From Cyrtodaria siliqua (taxonomy: Eukaryota; Mollusca; Bivalvia; Adapedonta; Hiatellidae): a DNA stretch of 64,000 nt. The position numbers and the translations under genes were made by a program. Below the pieces are notes generated by a model. That model made no database searches, was not told the origin of the DNA, and saw only the letters and a program-made list of their open reading frames with translations. This document shows, piece after piece, positions 54,034 to 64,000 of the stretch. Numbering within the stretch: the first letter of the stretch is position 1; each line of letters starts with the position of its first letter. The stretch covers positions 53,755 through 117,754 of the forward strand of contig JAWPHD010008230.1 in NCBI GenBank assembly GCA_037043455.1, given 5' to 3'.

Positions 54034-54654
54034 AAAAGAAAGAAAAGTAGCAGTTATTAAGTCTGTTCATGAGAGGTAATATAATGTGCAACACCTCTGA
54101 CCCCTCTAACACCAGCTTAAGCGGTATTCTACTTTAAAGGCTTGATAATGCCAAAGAGCAGTAAGTAATAACACTGCTGATGTTTAGTCAGGGCGACTTT
54201 TTACAGCCGCCACACAGCAATTAAACAAACACTTGTGTGAATGTCAATAAATACTCAAAGGTTTCTCCATATCGTGTAACATGATATGTAATGCTAAACA
54301 TAATGTAGTCGTTTGTTCATTCGTCACAAAACATTCGCTGTGATGCCTTGTCTTAACTCGTAATGAGTTATTTGTAATTGTAATGAACCTGTTTATATTT
54401 TAAAAACAAACACAACAAAAACATATAGCTTTACAAGAAGACTTACTAATTTGGCTTTGACAAAGCAGTGCTCTTTGGTGTCTGATATTGTGTTTGTTTG
54501 TTCGTTTTTGTTTGGTGTTTTAAGTCATTTTCAACACATGTAAGGTTATATATGACGGTCGATTTTTTGTGGTGGAGGCATACCACCCACTTGTTCTGGT
54601 CTGGGTAGAACCAGTACTGTACACCTCCGCAAGAATCGACACTTCCTCACTTAC

Positions 54655-54850
54655 AAAGAAATATAAAAAGATCGGGCGGGGAAAGTAGCCTTCGAAGAGG
54701 ACAGTAAACCACAAAACACAAAAACAAACACGCAAACAGACAAACAAGAAGGCAAAAGTAATAATAAATTGAAACGACATCACAAACACTAAAGGGTTGA
54801 CAAAAGAAAAGGGCTACCGCCTTGGAACGGTCAGTGGCAAAGTAGGCCAA
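54655..54850 (-). repeat. PLE-associated module and UTR fragment
   Basis: Copy of the 140 bp module followed by the block GGGCTACCGCCTTGGAACGG, in the same order as at 37780-37970. The adjacent stretch 54034-54654 has no supported gene. Confidence 0.65.
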
Positions 54851-54942
54851 GTCGAGCTCCCAGTGGAATTCGAACCCGCAGCGGTGAGAGGCGAAGGTTT
54901 ACAACGCAACGGCGTTAATCATTTGGCCACGGAGACGCTCTT
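54851..54942 (-). repeat. tRNA-derived SINE head (class II-like)
   Basis: On the minus strand: GTCTCCGTGGCCAAATGATTAA, an anticodon-like loop, an extended variable arm and B box GGTTCGAATTCC. The body and acceptor stem do not close as a functional tRNA. Confidence 0.5.
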
Positions 54943-56930
54943 ATAGTGTGTACACTTGCTTGAAATACACCTCTGCAAATAGAGTCCATGATTGTGATAT
55001 GACTTGTTACGGTATTTGTCGCACTCATAACGGTTGATTCGGGTACTGATAAGACATGGTCTCATATATTCTCGAAATGTTTGTGTCGAAATCACAAGCT
55101 TAACTTCCGCTATGACATTGTGAAAATATTACTTAATGCCCATGCAATTACTTGAAATTAGACAAAAATCGAGATAAGCAAATATTAGAACTGTCCTGAA
55201 ACATTCGTAACGAAAATCACTCATTGAAATATTTATCGCTACAACAAATATTTAAGTTTTCAACTTGAGCATGGGATTTGGGCTGAGCAAGTATCGAGAA
55301 TACGGAGCCTGGAGTACATCTGTGGTGGCTAGCCATGTATTTGATTCTCAGATTCTTATATACACGATATACACGATATCATATATGAATGTTTTTTAAT
55401 AGTCTACATAATCAAATTTTGTTTCACTAACTTGTGACAGTTTCGGTCTATATTAAAGCCCTTCAGACTTGCCTTTGACATGAGTGACATCAAAGGGACT
55501 GTTAACTACTGGATTGGTTCCCAGTGGGTATGTCGAATGTGCTGAGGGTTTAAACCCGCTGGTCCCCATTTACGATTGAGTATTCTGCCAAATCACGATG
55601 GCTTCCATTAGTTGTCGAATTCTCGACTTTTCTCTTCCCTTTCAACAATTGAGGCCCCATCCCAGTCAGTGACATGGTTAGATCCAGCGATATCCCCTGT
55701 CACTGCACGTCCGTTTATGATGGTTTCATGATCTTGTAAAAGTGGTTGGTTGCTTTCTGAAACCATCAAAAAGTGCAAAGATAAAAGTGCCGTGACTTCC
55801 TGCCTAGCCCTGTAAGTATTACGCATTTGTGTCCTCCGCCACTAATTAAATAAAGGGATCATACATACGTGTATGCATAAAACAAACCAAAAGAGAAGAA
55901 CATCACGCCGATCTAGTCACTCTTTGTAACGACGGTATATTTTCCGACATGCTCGATGTTTCCCTCTCGACATATCTCGTTCTCGTCTAAAATCGTGTTC
56001 CGTATTTGTAAATGAGCTTTATTCATGCAGGTGAGGTATTTAAAAGTGAACAGATATATAGAAAGAACCGCCAAAAAATACTTTCATAACAACTAAATGG
56101 CATGCACAAAGTTGTGAAATAGGTTTGTAGCAAGCATATTTCACTACCGAATTCTCAATCAAACCGTGACTTTATCGTGTTCGGCCGTTTCCAAAGGTCC
56201 ACTATAGCGCGCCCCCCCCCCCCTCCCCCCCCCCCCCCCCACCACCACCACCACCAATATTCATGTTCATTTTATCATGTTTTGTTCATGCTCATTAAAA
56301 GTCTTCATCATGACCCCTGCATTGTGTCAGGTGCCATCTCGTTCAAATCACTGAAGCAGTGGCAGAATAACAATAAACATGGCTCGAGCTTAAATGGAGT
56401 GTCTACAATAGAATTTGCACCAATTCTGCAGTCCTGCATGTAAGAAGGTTCTATGCCCATTCTCCATATTTTAACTCGATGTACATGGAGGATGAGCCTG
56501 GTATTTTCATTCCTGGTATGGTTGTCTGTAACTGATTTTTCATATTTAGTGTTTTTCAAATATTGAAACAAATATCGACAATTAAGACTTAACCATGTTT
56601 ATAAAATATACAGCAGTGTATGTGCATCATTTCTACAAGAACATGTTGTAAAACTATCTGACCTGTAGATACAACACAACAGGTAGTAAGTCAAATGTTC
56701 CTGTTATTAAAGGTTAAGCTCCTCTACTTTTTCAACAATGGTATTTTTGACTGGAATAGCTAGCCTGCAAACCTAAAAGATATTTAAAAAATAAACTTCA
56801 TTTAGAAGGGTTTTTTTAGCAGTATGAAAATGGCAGAAAACCCTCTTTTGCAACTTTAATTGTATTTTATGTCATACTATTGTGATATTTTTTATTATGA
56901 TATTGATTAGTTTTTGTCTCGCTTTTTGGA
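54943..56930. other. Non-coding sequence with a C-rich tract
   Basis: No supported gene in 2 kb. 56209-56256 is a nearly pure poly(C) run followed by (CCA)n. The short open frames around it arise from low-complexity sequence. Confidence 0.5.
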
Positions 56931-56939
56931 AACATGTGA

Positions 56940-58150
56940 GACATAGGCGCCGCTAATGTTGGCGGGCTCGACGGTGTCAACATATTGTATTATAACTTTT
57001 TTGTCCTTGGGAGTAGAATGTTCAAATTTCATATATAACCTCCTGGTCATTGTCCGTCTTAATGCCAATAACTTCCAGCCATCCGACTGACCGTGGGTCC
57101 GAGTCAATGTCACTTAAATGCATGTATCTTCACCAAATTTTAACGCAAATCTTGACGGTACATGTACATGTATTTAAGTGACCTTGACTCCGACCCACGG
57201 TCAGTTGGAGGGCTGGAAGTTATTGGCATTAAGAAGGACAATGACCAGGAGGTTATTTATGAAATTTGTACATTCTACTCTCAAGGACAAAAAAGATATA
57301 ATACAATAATATGTCAGCGTTAAAGTTTGCTTGAAAATTTGCGTGAAAATTAAAAATTTGCGTGAAAATTTGCGTTAGCATTTGCGTGAAAATTTGCATT
57401 AAAGTTCTTATAACTTTGTTGTCCTTTGGAGTAGAGTGTTCAGATTTCAAATATAACTTCACTGGTTATTGTTCTTCTTGTTCCAGTAACTATCAGTCTA
57501 CAACTGATCCTGTATTAAGGTCAGTTGCCTCCTAAATGCATCTACCGTCCCCAAAAAAAATGTGCTAAAGTGCGTTAATTTATTATAACTTTGTTGTTCT
57601 TTGGAGTAGAGTGTTCAAATTTCATATATAACCTCACTGGTCATTGTTCTTCTTATTTAAGCGACTTCCAGCCCTCCAACTGACCCTTGGTCAAGGTCAG
57701 GGTCACTTTAATAAATGTATATTCTCCAAATTTCACATTGTTTTCGCGGCACTGCAACAATGTACAGCGTTTAAAATCTCATATATAAATGCACTGGACA
57801 TTGTTCTTGTCCAGCCATAAACTCATTGTTCTTGTCCAGCCATATTCTGTATAGCTTTCTTCTATTTTAAATGATACACGTTCCAATTTTCATGTGAGTT
57901 TTATAAGGTTTGACAGGAACTTAATTGCATTATCTTTTTTATGTAGCTACTGCAACAAGCTGGGTAATTTGATAGTCCTATAAAAGTTTATCAAAAGTGT
58001 GTAGCTTTGGAAGGTTAACTTATTGTATTCATGCATAATATTATGGAGTACAGTGTTCCATTCATATCTAAACTGACCTGACATTATTCTTGTTATTGTA
58101 ATAACTTCCAGCCACTAAACTGACCCTTGACCCTGGGTCAAGCAAATAGT
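56940..58150. repeat. Cluster of about 150 bp repeats, one inverted
   Basis: A unit with TTATAACTTTGTTGTCCTTTGGAGTAGA, TTCAAATTTCATATATAACCTC and ACTTCCAGCC...CTGACC recurs at 56985-57125 (plus), 57165-57315 (inverted), 57400-57540, 57580-57730 and 58065-58145 (partial). The first two form a large inverted repeat. A tandem of GCGTGAAAATTT lies at 57325-57400. The pattern resembles the tandem cores of bivalve non-autonomous elements. Confidence 0.65.
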
Positions 58151-58914
58151 CCAATACTATTGATTTATGGATTATATGCTTTTGTTCGAAAAAGTTCCCT
58201 ACATTTGAATTGTTTATATATGCTCTGTGGAGGAAATAAAGATTATTACTATTTATTGAAAATGAAATTATTTGAAGTAGCAAGTATTGTCAAATTAATA
58301 ACAATTTATATAATATAAAGATCCATCTATGTAATTGCTATTGCCTACCAGAAGCAACATTACATTAATTTAAGCTGACATTCATGATACCCTCAGATTA
58401 AACTGTCATTTTGTGAACTGATAAGTTGACAAGCTGATAATTGCAGCAATTAGGTCTTGTACAAGTATATACGATGGTATCAAAGTGAGTTAATCCCACA
58501 TAGTTATTTCTCATTGCATTTATTTGAAGACATAAAAATATAATTTACGTAGAACATAACACTTTATTTAGGTGGAGAGTAAACTGGTCTGATTGCAGTC
58601 TTATATCAATCAAGATTTATAAACAATTACCACACCAGCCAAAGAGAAACATTACATTTAATGAGTGATGACATAAACTTGATAAAACAAAGGCTATATG
58701 CTTAGATTAAAATGTCACTTGGTGAAACATGCTAAGTTAATGACTCCACCAAAATTAGTCTTGATAGAGAGCAAATTATTTCCTGAACATTTTTAGGATG
58801 AAAGTGTTACAGAATATTTAAAAAATTAAATGAAATTAAGTTTCGTTTTAAAGAAGGGAGATGTCATACATCGTACTTTAAAACCAGATTCTTGTTATGG
58901 ACATACTGATATTT
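58150..58914. other. AT-rich non-coding sequence
   Basis: No supported feature in about 760 bases. Confidence 0.5.
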
Positions 58915-59085
58915 TGACAATAATGATTCACTGGCAATACTGGTTCAATGACAATACTAGTTTAATGGCAATAATGTTTCAATGACAATAATGTTTCATT
59001 AACAATACTGATTCAATGACAATAACAATTCGATGACAATAACGATTCAATGACAATAACGATTCAATGACAATAATGATTCAAT
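58915..59085. repeat. Minisatellite of about 17-18 bp at the LINE 3' end
   Basis: About nine units of TGACAATAACGATTCAA and variants. It abuts the 3' end of the minus-strand LINE and may have grown from that element's tail. Confidence 0.8.
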
Positions 59086-59640
59086 TTTCAATTCAATTCT
59101 TTTATTCAGCATAAACATCATACAATGTTCATCGCCTTTTACAATGAGGCGGTTACATTACATTGAGAAGAGCATGTATAATACTATCATGGAGTAAAGC
59201 TACAAAAGAGCACTTACACCTACTATTTTAAACAAATAATTTTGAATAGAATATAGCATAACTAATACAGAGGGAAAAAAATCATCAGAAAAAGAAAGAG
59301 AGAAAGAAGAAAAAAAAATCTATACATATAATTTGTTTGTACAGTGGATGTATACATTTCGGTCAAGATTATTATGTTTACAACTCGTGCTATCAGTCCT
59401 CGCACTGGCGGTTTCACACAATAGCAATTCTTCAGAAAATAAGTCTAAGGCCAGTAGGCAAAAACTATGTGTTTCAGACACTTGAATAATGGTTTACAAT
59501 CATAATAACTATTACGTTAATCCCGATCATTCACGTTAATTATCTATTATACTCTCACGTCTCAAATTCGCTAAATATACATATTTTGCCAATTTACTTA
59601 ATACGCTAGACTGGCTAGAAGTAAGTAACAATTTAAATTT

Positions 59641-62600
59641 TTATAAATTTGGCCAGTGACAATAGTATTTAGGAAGACACTCAATTCTAATATCTCGAAA
59701 ACATGGACAAACTAAAACAAAATGATATTCATCTTCGATTACATTCATTTGACAGAATACACATTTACGTTCAGATCTCTCTACATTTTTAAATCTACCT
59801 TCTTCTATAGCTAAGTTATGGGCAGAACACCTTAGTCTTGTCAAAGAAATACGATGCCTTTCGTTTGCAACACAGTTCAAGTACTTTTCAACTCCAATAT
59901 TATTTTTAATTTCCTTGTAGGTTTTCAGCTTTGGTGATGTAGCTAATGTCGAATACCATTGCTGATAATACTGGTCATTTAATCGCTCTATAACTTTCGA
60001 TAATTGAAGATTAGTTATATTAGCATTATTCCATAAATAGTTGAAACCTAGATCGTTTAACAAACGCAGTACTTCTGAGGCCCAGGACCCACGAACATTA
60101 TTATTTACTTGGTCTTTATAAACTTCGTTGATTAAAGAGCCTTGTGACTTAATAATTTTGAACCAAAATTTAAGAATTCTTTCCTTACGTACAATATCTA
60201 GAGGAACCTTACCCAATTCTCCATAGACTGAAGCGTTTGGCGTTTGCGTTCTGACGTTTAGAATTTGTTTAAGAAATTTTAAATATATTCTTTCTATATC
60301 AGGAGCTTTATGAAATCCCCATACTTCAGCTCCTTAATTTAAAATTGGCAGAATCATACAATCGAATAATTTCATCTTTTCACATATTTTCAAAGGGACA
60401 GTATCAAATAAAGAATTCAAAGAATAAGTAGCTCTAAGTGCTTGGTCTGCGAAAGCTTTTTGAGATTGATAAAAAATTCCATTTGATGACATAGTAACAC
60501 CTAAATAAGTGAATTGTTTAACGGTATCTAATTTATTATTGTCGTAGAACAAATCAACCTTATCCATTCTTGCGCCTAATTTACATACCATAGCTACAGT
60601 TTTACTAGCATTTACAGTCATATTCCATGCTTTACAATACTCATGTAGTTTATTTAACAAAATGTGTAGCCCGTTGACTGAATATGAAAAAAGTACAGTA
60701 TCATCTGCAAATAACAAAAGAAATATATGCATTTCATTGAGCGTAATCATATCAGCATCACTATCGTTTATATAAGATGACATGTCATTAATAAATATAA
60801 TAAATAATAAAGGTGATAAAGTTTCACCTTGTTTTACACCCATGAAGCTACTGAAATAATATGATACATTGCTGTTTGCTTTAACACATATTTTAACTGA
60901 AGCATACATAGACTGCAACATTCTAACAAGCTTTGATGATACATAATTACTTAGGAGTTTAAACCAAATTCCATTTCTATAGACTAAATCAAATGCTTTC
61001 TTAAAATCAATAAACGCACAATACAGTTTTTTCCTTTCATGTTGAATAACTTTATTAATTATAGACTGTAAAACAAAGATACAGTCAACAGTACTTTTGC
61101 CTTTTCTAAAACCAAATTGACGTTCCAATAAAATATTATTATCTTCCATCCATTTACGTAAACGATTGTCTAACATAACTGAAAATATTTTAGAAAATAT
61201 GCTGGTTAATATTATACCTCTATAGTTATCCATGTTATTTTTATCACCCTTTTTAGGCACTGGTACCAGCATTCCCTTTGTCCTAGCTTCTGGGTATATG
61301 CCATTATTGTATATAAAATTAAAAAGTTTACAAAATATTGGTGACAATAACTGTTTGGAATCAATAAACATTTCAGGAATTAAAAGGTCTATACCGGAAC
61401 TCTTATTTCTCTTCAGCTTTTAATACTTCGTCAACACTGAAATCACAATCTAACTGGTCTATAACATGACTATCGAGATGTTCCTGATGTAGTAAGTTTT
61501 CTGCCTTTTCATTGACAAAAGTATCATTTTAGAGAATAATTCTTTAAAATGACTATAAAAATCCTCAATAGAAATATTATTAGTGCTTTTGCCCTTTTTC
61601 TTATATTTACGAAAAAGAACCCAAATTTGTTTAGGTTTATTTTTAGCAGTATCATGTAAAACAGATTTTTGATTGTTTTTATATTTAACTTTAGCACGAC
61701 GCTTAAATTTCCTAAAAATACGACGTTTACCAATTACCAAATTAAAACATTCCTGTGTCCTAAATCTACGACATCGTTTATTCGCACTTTTTAAATCACG
61801 CCTCGCGGCTTCGCATTCTTCCGTGTACCACGGGCTTACATGCTTTCGTCTAGGTATATTTCTATTATTAGTAACATGTTTTTTTACGCCAAATACACTA
61901 TAAGCACTTGTGTACGTCTGCAAAAGAATCAATACCTTGGGTTATGTCTACATTTGATGAAATTATTTCAGAAACAATACGATTCAGATTAGTTTCTTCA
62001 TTTACAATTATGTCTTTAAAATCATCAACTGTGCCCTCGTCCCATTCCAATATGTCTATTAAAATAGAATTCACAGTTTCATCCACTTTATCAAAATGAA
62101 CTTTAAAATTAATCTGAATTGGTACATGAGGTGAACATGAAAAACTATCATGCACAATGAAATTTTCAATAATTGGAAATAGTGTGTAAAATACAAGAGC
62201 ATAATCAATTACACTTTTACCAGTATTAGCCAAAAACGTAAACCGACCGACACCTCTGTCATCACCCACTCGTCCATTAACAATTCTAAGATCAGTACTT
62301 TTACATATATCTAACAATTGTAAGCCAGCAAAAAATACAGACTGTATCTTCGCTACATCTATCACTTATATCAACTGGACTCTCATCTACGTTATTATCA
62401 AGAGTAGGAATATATTTATCAAACATATCACTTGACTGAACGAAATCCTCCCGCGAAGCAGTTCTAGCATTCAGATCACCTATGACTGCTACTTTACCAA
62501 TATCAGAATAGTTTCTAATGCCAATTTCTAATTGTTCAAAAAAAACTGTTTCATGAGATTTAAAATAAATCGAATCATTTGGTGGAATATATGCAAAACA

Positions 62601-62909
62601 AATGCAAATATCATTTTCTAAGTTAAAATAAACTTTATCTAACTTAACCCATATAAAGCCATTACAGTCTTTTTCTAAAATTATGATTCCATTTAATATA
62701 CTTTCTTTGACAAACAAACATACACCACCGTGACCTCTACGACTCTTACGTTTTACAGACATACTTTCATTTTTAGGAGCACATATACACTCATATCCAT
62801 CCAACTTAAAATCATCCTTCTTACTCTGCCAAGTTTCACAACACAATATTATATCAAAATTATATATAAAGTTCACAAAGTCCGTTAAACAGTTCTTTAG
62901 ACCTTCCAC
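59641..62909 (-). pseudogene. LINE ORF2: endonuclease and reverse transcriptase, broken
   Basis: The first part (61898-62909) is an AP-type endonuclease: a start near IAWNVEGLKN, an ETW motif, VIGDLNAR, and SCSPHVPI near the end. The reverse transcriptase (60334-61371) has NYRGI, motif A FIDFKKAFD, motif B GVKQGETLSP and catalytic FADD. The C-terminal part (59641-60216) carries CVFCQMN...EDEYHFVLVC. Frameshifts lie near 62350, 61900 and 61450, and a stop near 60336. The length, about 1090 codons, is typical of ORF2. It would nick DNA and copy the element's RNA. Confidence 0.8.
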
Positions 62910-62951
62910 ATTCCATGCTATAACAGAAAGTTCACACCCTTCTCGTTCTCC

Positions 62952-63942
62952 CTAAACTGGACCAGGCGTGTACATCTTGTTGTTAATAAACAATTTGTCT
63001 CGTACCAGGTACGCACGCTTCCCTTCTTCCCTAGCTTTCACCATCACTGGAATTAACGATTTTCTGCGCTCTTGAACTTGTTGAGGACGCTGGTCAAATA
63101 CCCCGTATGGAGTACTTTTCAGGTTAACACTCTTAAGTGCCCCTTTTACACACATTTTGGAATCAGTATCTTTAAATTTCACAACAATCGGGCGTGTTTT
63201 ACCAACAACCGTTGCACCCATCCGGTGGGCCCTATCGATATGGATTTTGGATTTTGGATCATGTTTGTTAAGGACTGACTCGCAGAATTCGTATATTTTG
63301 GACGCACAATCCTCACCCATGGCAGCCTGAGCGATCCTGGCGCTGGGTTAGACGAGGTTTCCATAGCAATAGGGGCTTGAACCAAACCCTTGCTTCAGCG
63401 TGACGTTTCGGGGATGCCAATAAATACCAAATTATCTCTCATCGAGCGGCACTTCAAATCGATTATATCTTCTTGAAGAGATACATTGTCGTTGTGCATC
63501 TTAGAATTATTTTCGACCATAACTTTGATTTCACCCTGTAGTTTTTGTATGTCAGATGTGTTTACATTGGACGACTTCACCACCGACAGTATTTCTCGCC
63601 GAGAAATCTTTGACTATCTTCTATATCCTGGATTTTCGTGGTGGCAGTATCAATGAGCTGTTTATTCAGGGAAATTTTAGCTTCGATAGTGTTAAGACGA
63701 TCTACGATTGTTGACTGCTGAGATTCAATTGCATCTAATTTTGATACCTTACTGAATATAAAGTCAATTTTCGACGCGAAATCAGATGGAAAAGTGCTTG
63801 ATGAGTTTAAAAAAGTAGGGCTCGGAGAAGGATAGTCAGTTATTCTATGCAGTAGAAATGGATTGGGCACTGGATTACTCACAGAGAATGATGTTGGAGC
63901 TGGAGCTGACGTAGGCAAGTTGTTTACTTTTGATGACGCCAT
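62952..63942 (-). pseudogene. LINE ORF1 (coiled coil, RRM-like, C-terminal domain), broken
   Basis: The first segment (63577-63942) has a Ser/Pro-rich N-terminus and a heptad-type coiled coil. The second (63395-63583) continues the coiled coil to MRDNLVFIGIPE, an RRM start. The third (62952-63320) holds the end of the RRM and a basic C-terminal domain with RPIVVKFKD and REEGKRAYLVRDKLFINNK. This is the order of L1-type ORF1 RNA-binding chaperones. Two frameshifts separate the segments. ORF2 starts within about 40 bp of its end. Confidence 0.75.
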
Positions 63943-64000
63943 TGGTGATTTACCCTCCTTTGTCTCGCTCGAATTTGAACCCTTTGTGCTTCTTCTACGC

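Larger units (their letters stand above)
59086..63942 (-). mobile_element. Nearly full-length LINE with ORF1 and ORF2, multiply frameshifted
   Basis: On the minus strand: ORF1, endonuclease, reverse transcriptase, C-terminal Cys/His region, then a 3' UTR of about 550 bp with AATAAA close to 59100 and the minisatellite tail. It extends towards or past the window end on its 5' side. Confidence 0.8.

Noticed and set aside
56177..56443. Pro/His-rich open frame
   Set aside because: It is produced by the poly(C) and CCA low-complexity tract.

Overview
The window is nuclear DNA of an animal, most likely a mollusc and probably a bivalve. It is AT-rich and packed with non-LTR retrotransposons, Penelope-like element (PLE) pieces, tRNA-derived SINEs and MITE-like inverted repeats. 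It holds one probable host gene, a large Mab-21/cGAS-like nucleotidyltransferase of a family greatly expanded in bivalves. The taxon is inferred from repeat style and protein resemblance, not from a marker gene.

The main content is two related endogenous virus-like elements of the Polinton/Maverick (adintovirus-like) class. Copy 1 (5260-20018) is complete end to end: 370 bp terminal inverted repeats, a 5-6 bp target duplication (TCCGTA), protein-primed family B DNA polymerase, retroviral-type integrase, A32-like packaging ATPase, double jelly-roll major capsid protein, a penton-like candidate and about nine further genes without a named function. Copy 2 (38664-50551) is the same gene set in the opposite orientation. 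It is truncated in the polymerase, has a 1.65 kb internal deletion and carries a SINE in its capsid gene. Both copies are decaying, and most lesions differ between them, so each copy shows where the other is broken. Genes lie in short convergent or divergent pairs, with AT-rich TATA-like leaders directly before the start codons.

Layout: 1-578 non-coding with three CRE palindromes; 579-3787 a LINE whose 3' UTR carries a 711 bp MITE; 3.8-5.26 kb small repeats; 5.26-20.02 kb Polinton copy 1; 20-22.67 kb no gene; 22672-27773 a near-identical 2551 bp tandem duplication; 27.8-31.5 kb LINE and PLE fragments, a 162 bp palindrome and microsatellites; 32395-35427 the Mab-21/cGAS-like gene; 35.8-38.66 kb PLE copies; 38.66-50.55 kb Polinton copy 2, inserted in a PLE coding region; 50.55-52.05 kb the GIY-YIG part of that PLE; 53.05-54.03 kb a LINE RNase H fragment; 54.6-59.1 kb repeats; 59.09-63.94 kb a nearly full-length but frameshifted LINE on the minus strand.

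In a functional ancestor of the Polintons, integrase would insert the element through its inverted ends. The polymerase would copy it by protein priming, the ATPase would package DNA, and the capsid and penton-like proteins plus several membrane or coiled-coil proteins would build the particle. No adenain-type maturation protease was recognised. The polymerase N-terminus instead shows an OTU-like Cys/His motif pair, which is the most interesting functional hypothesis in the window.
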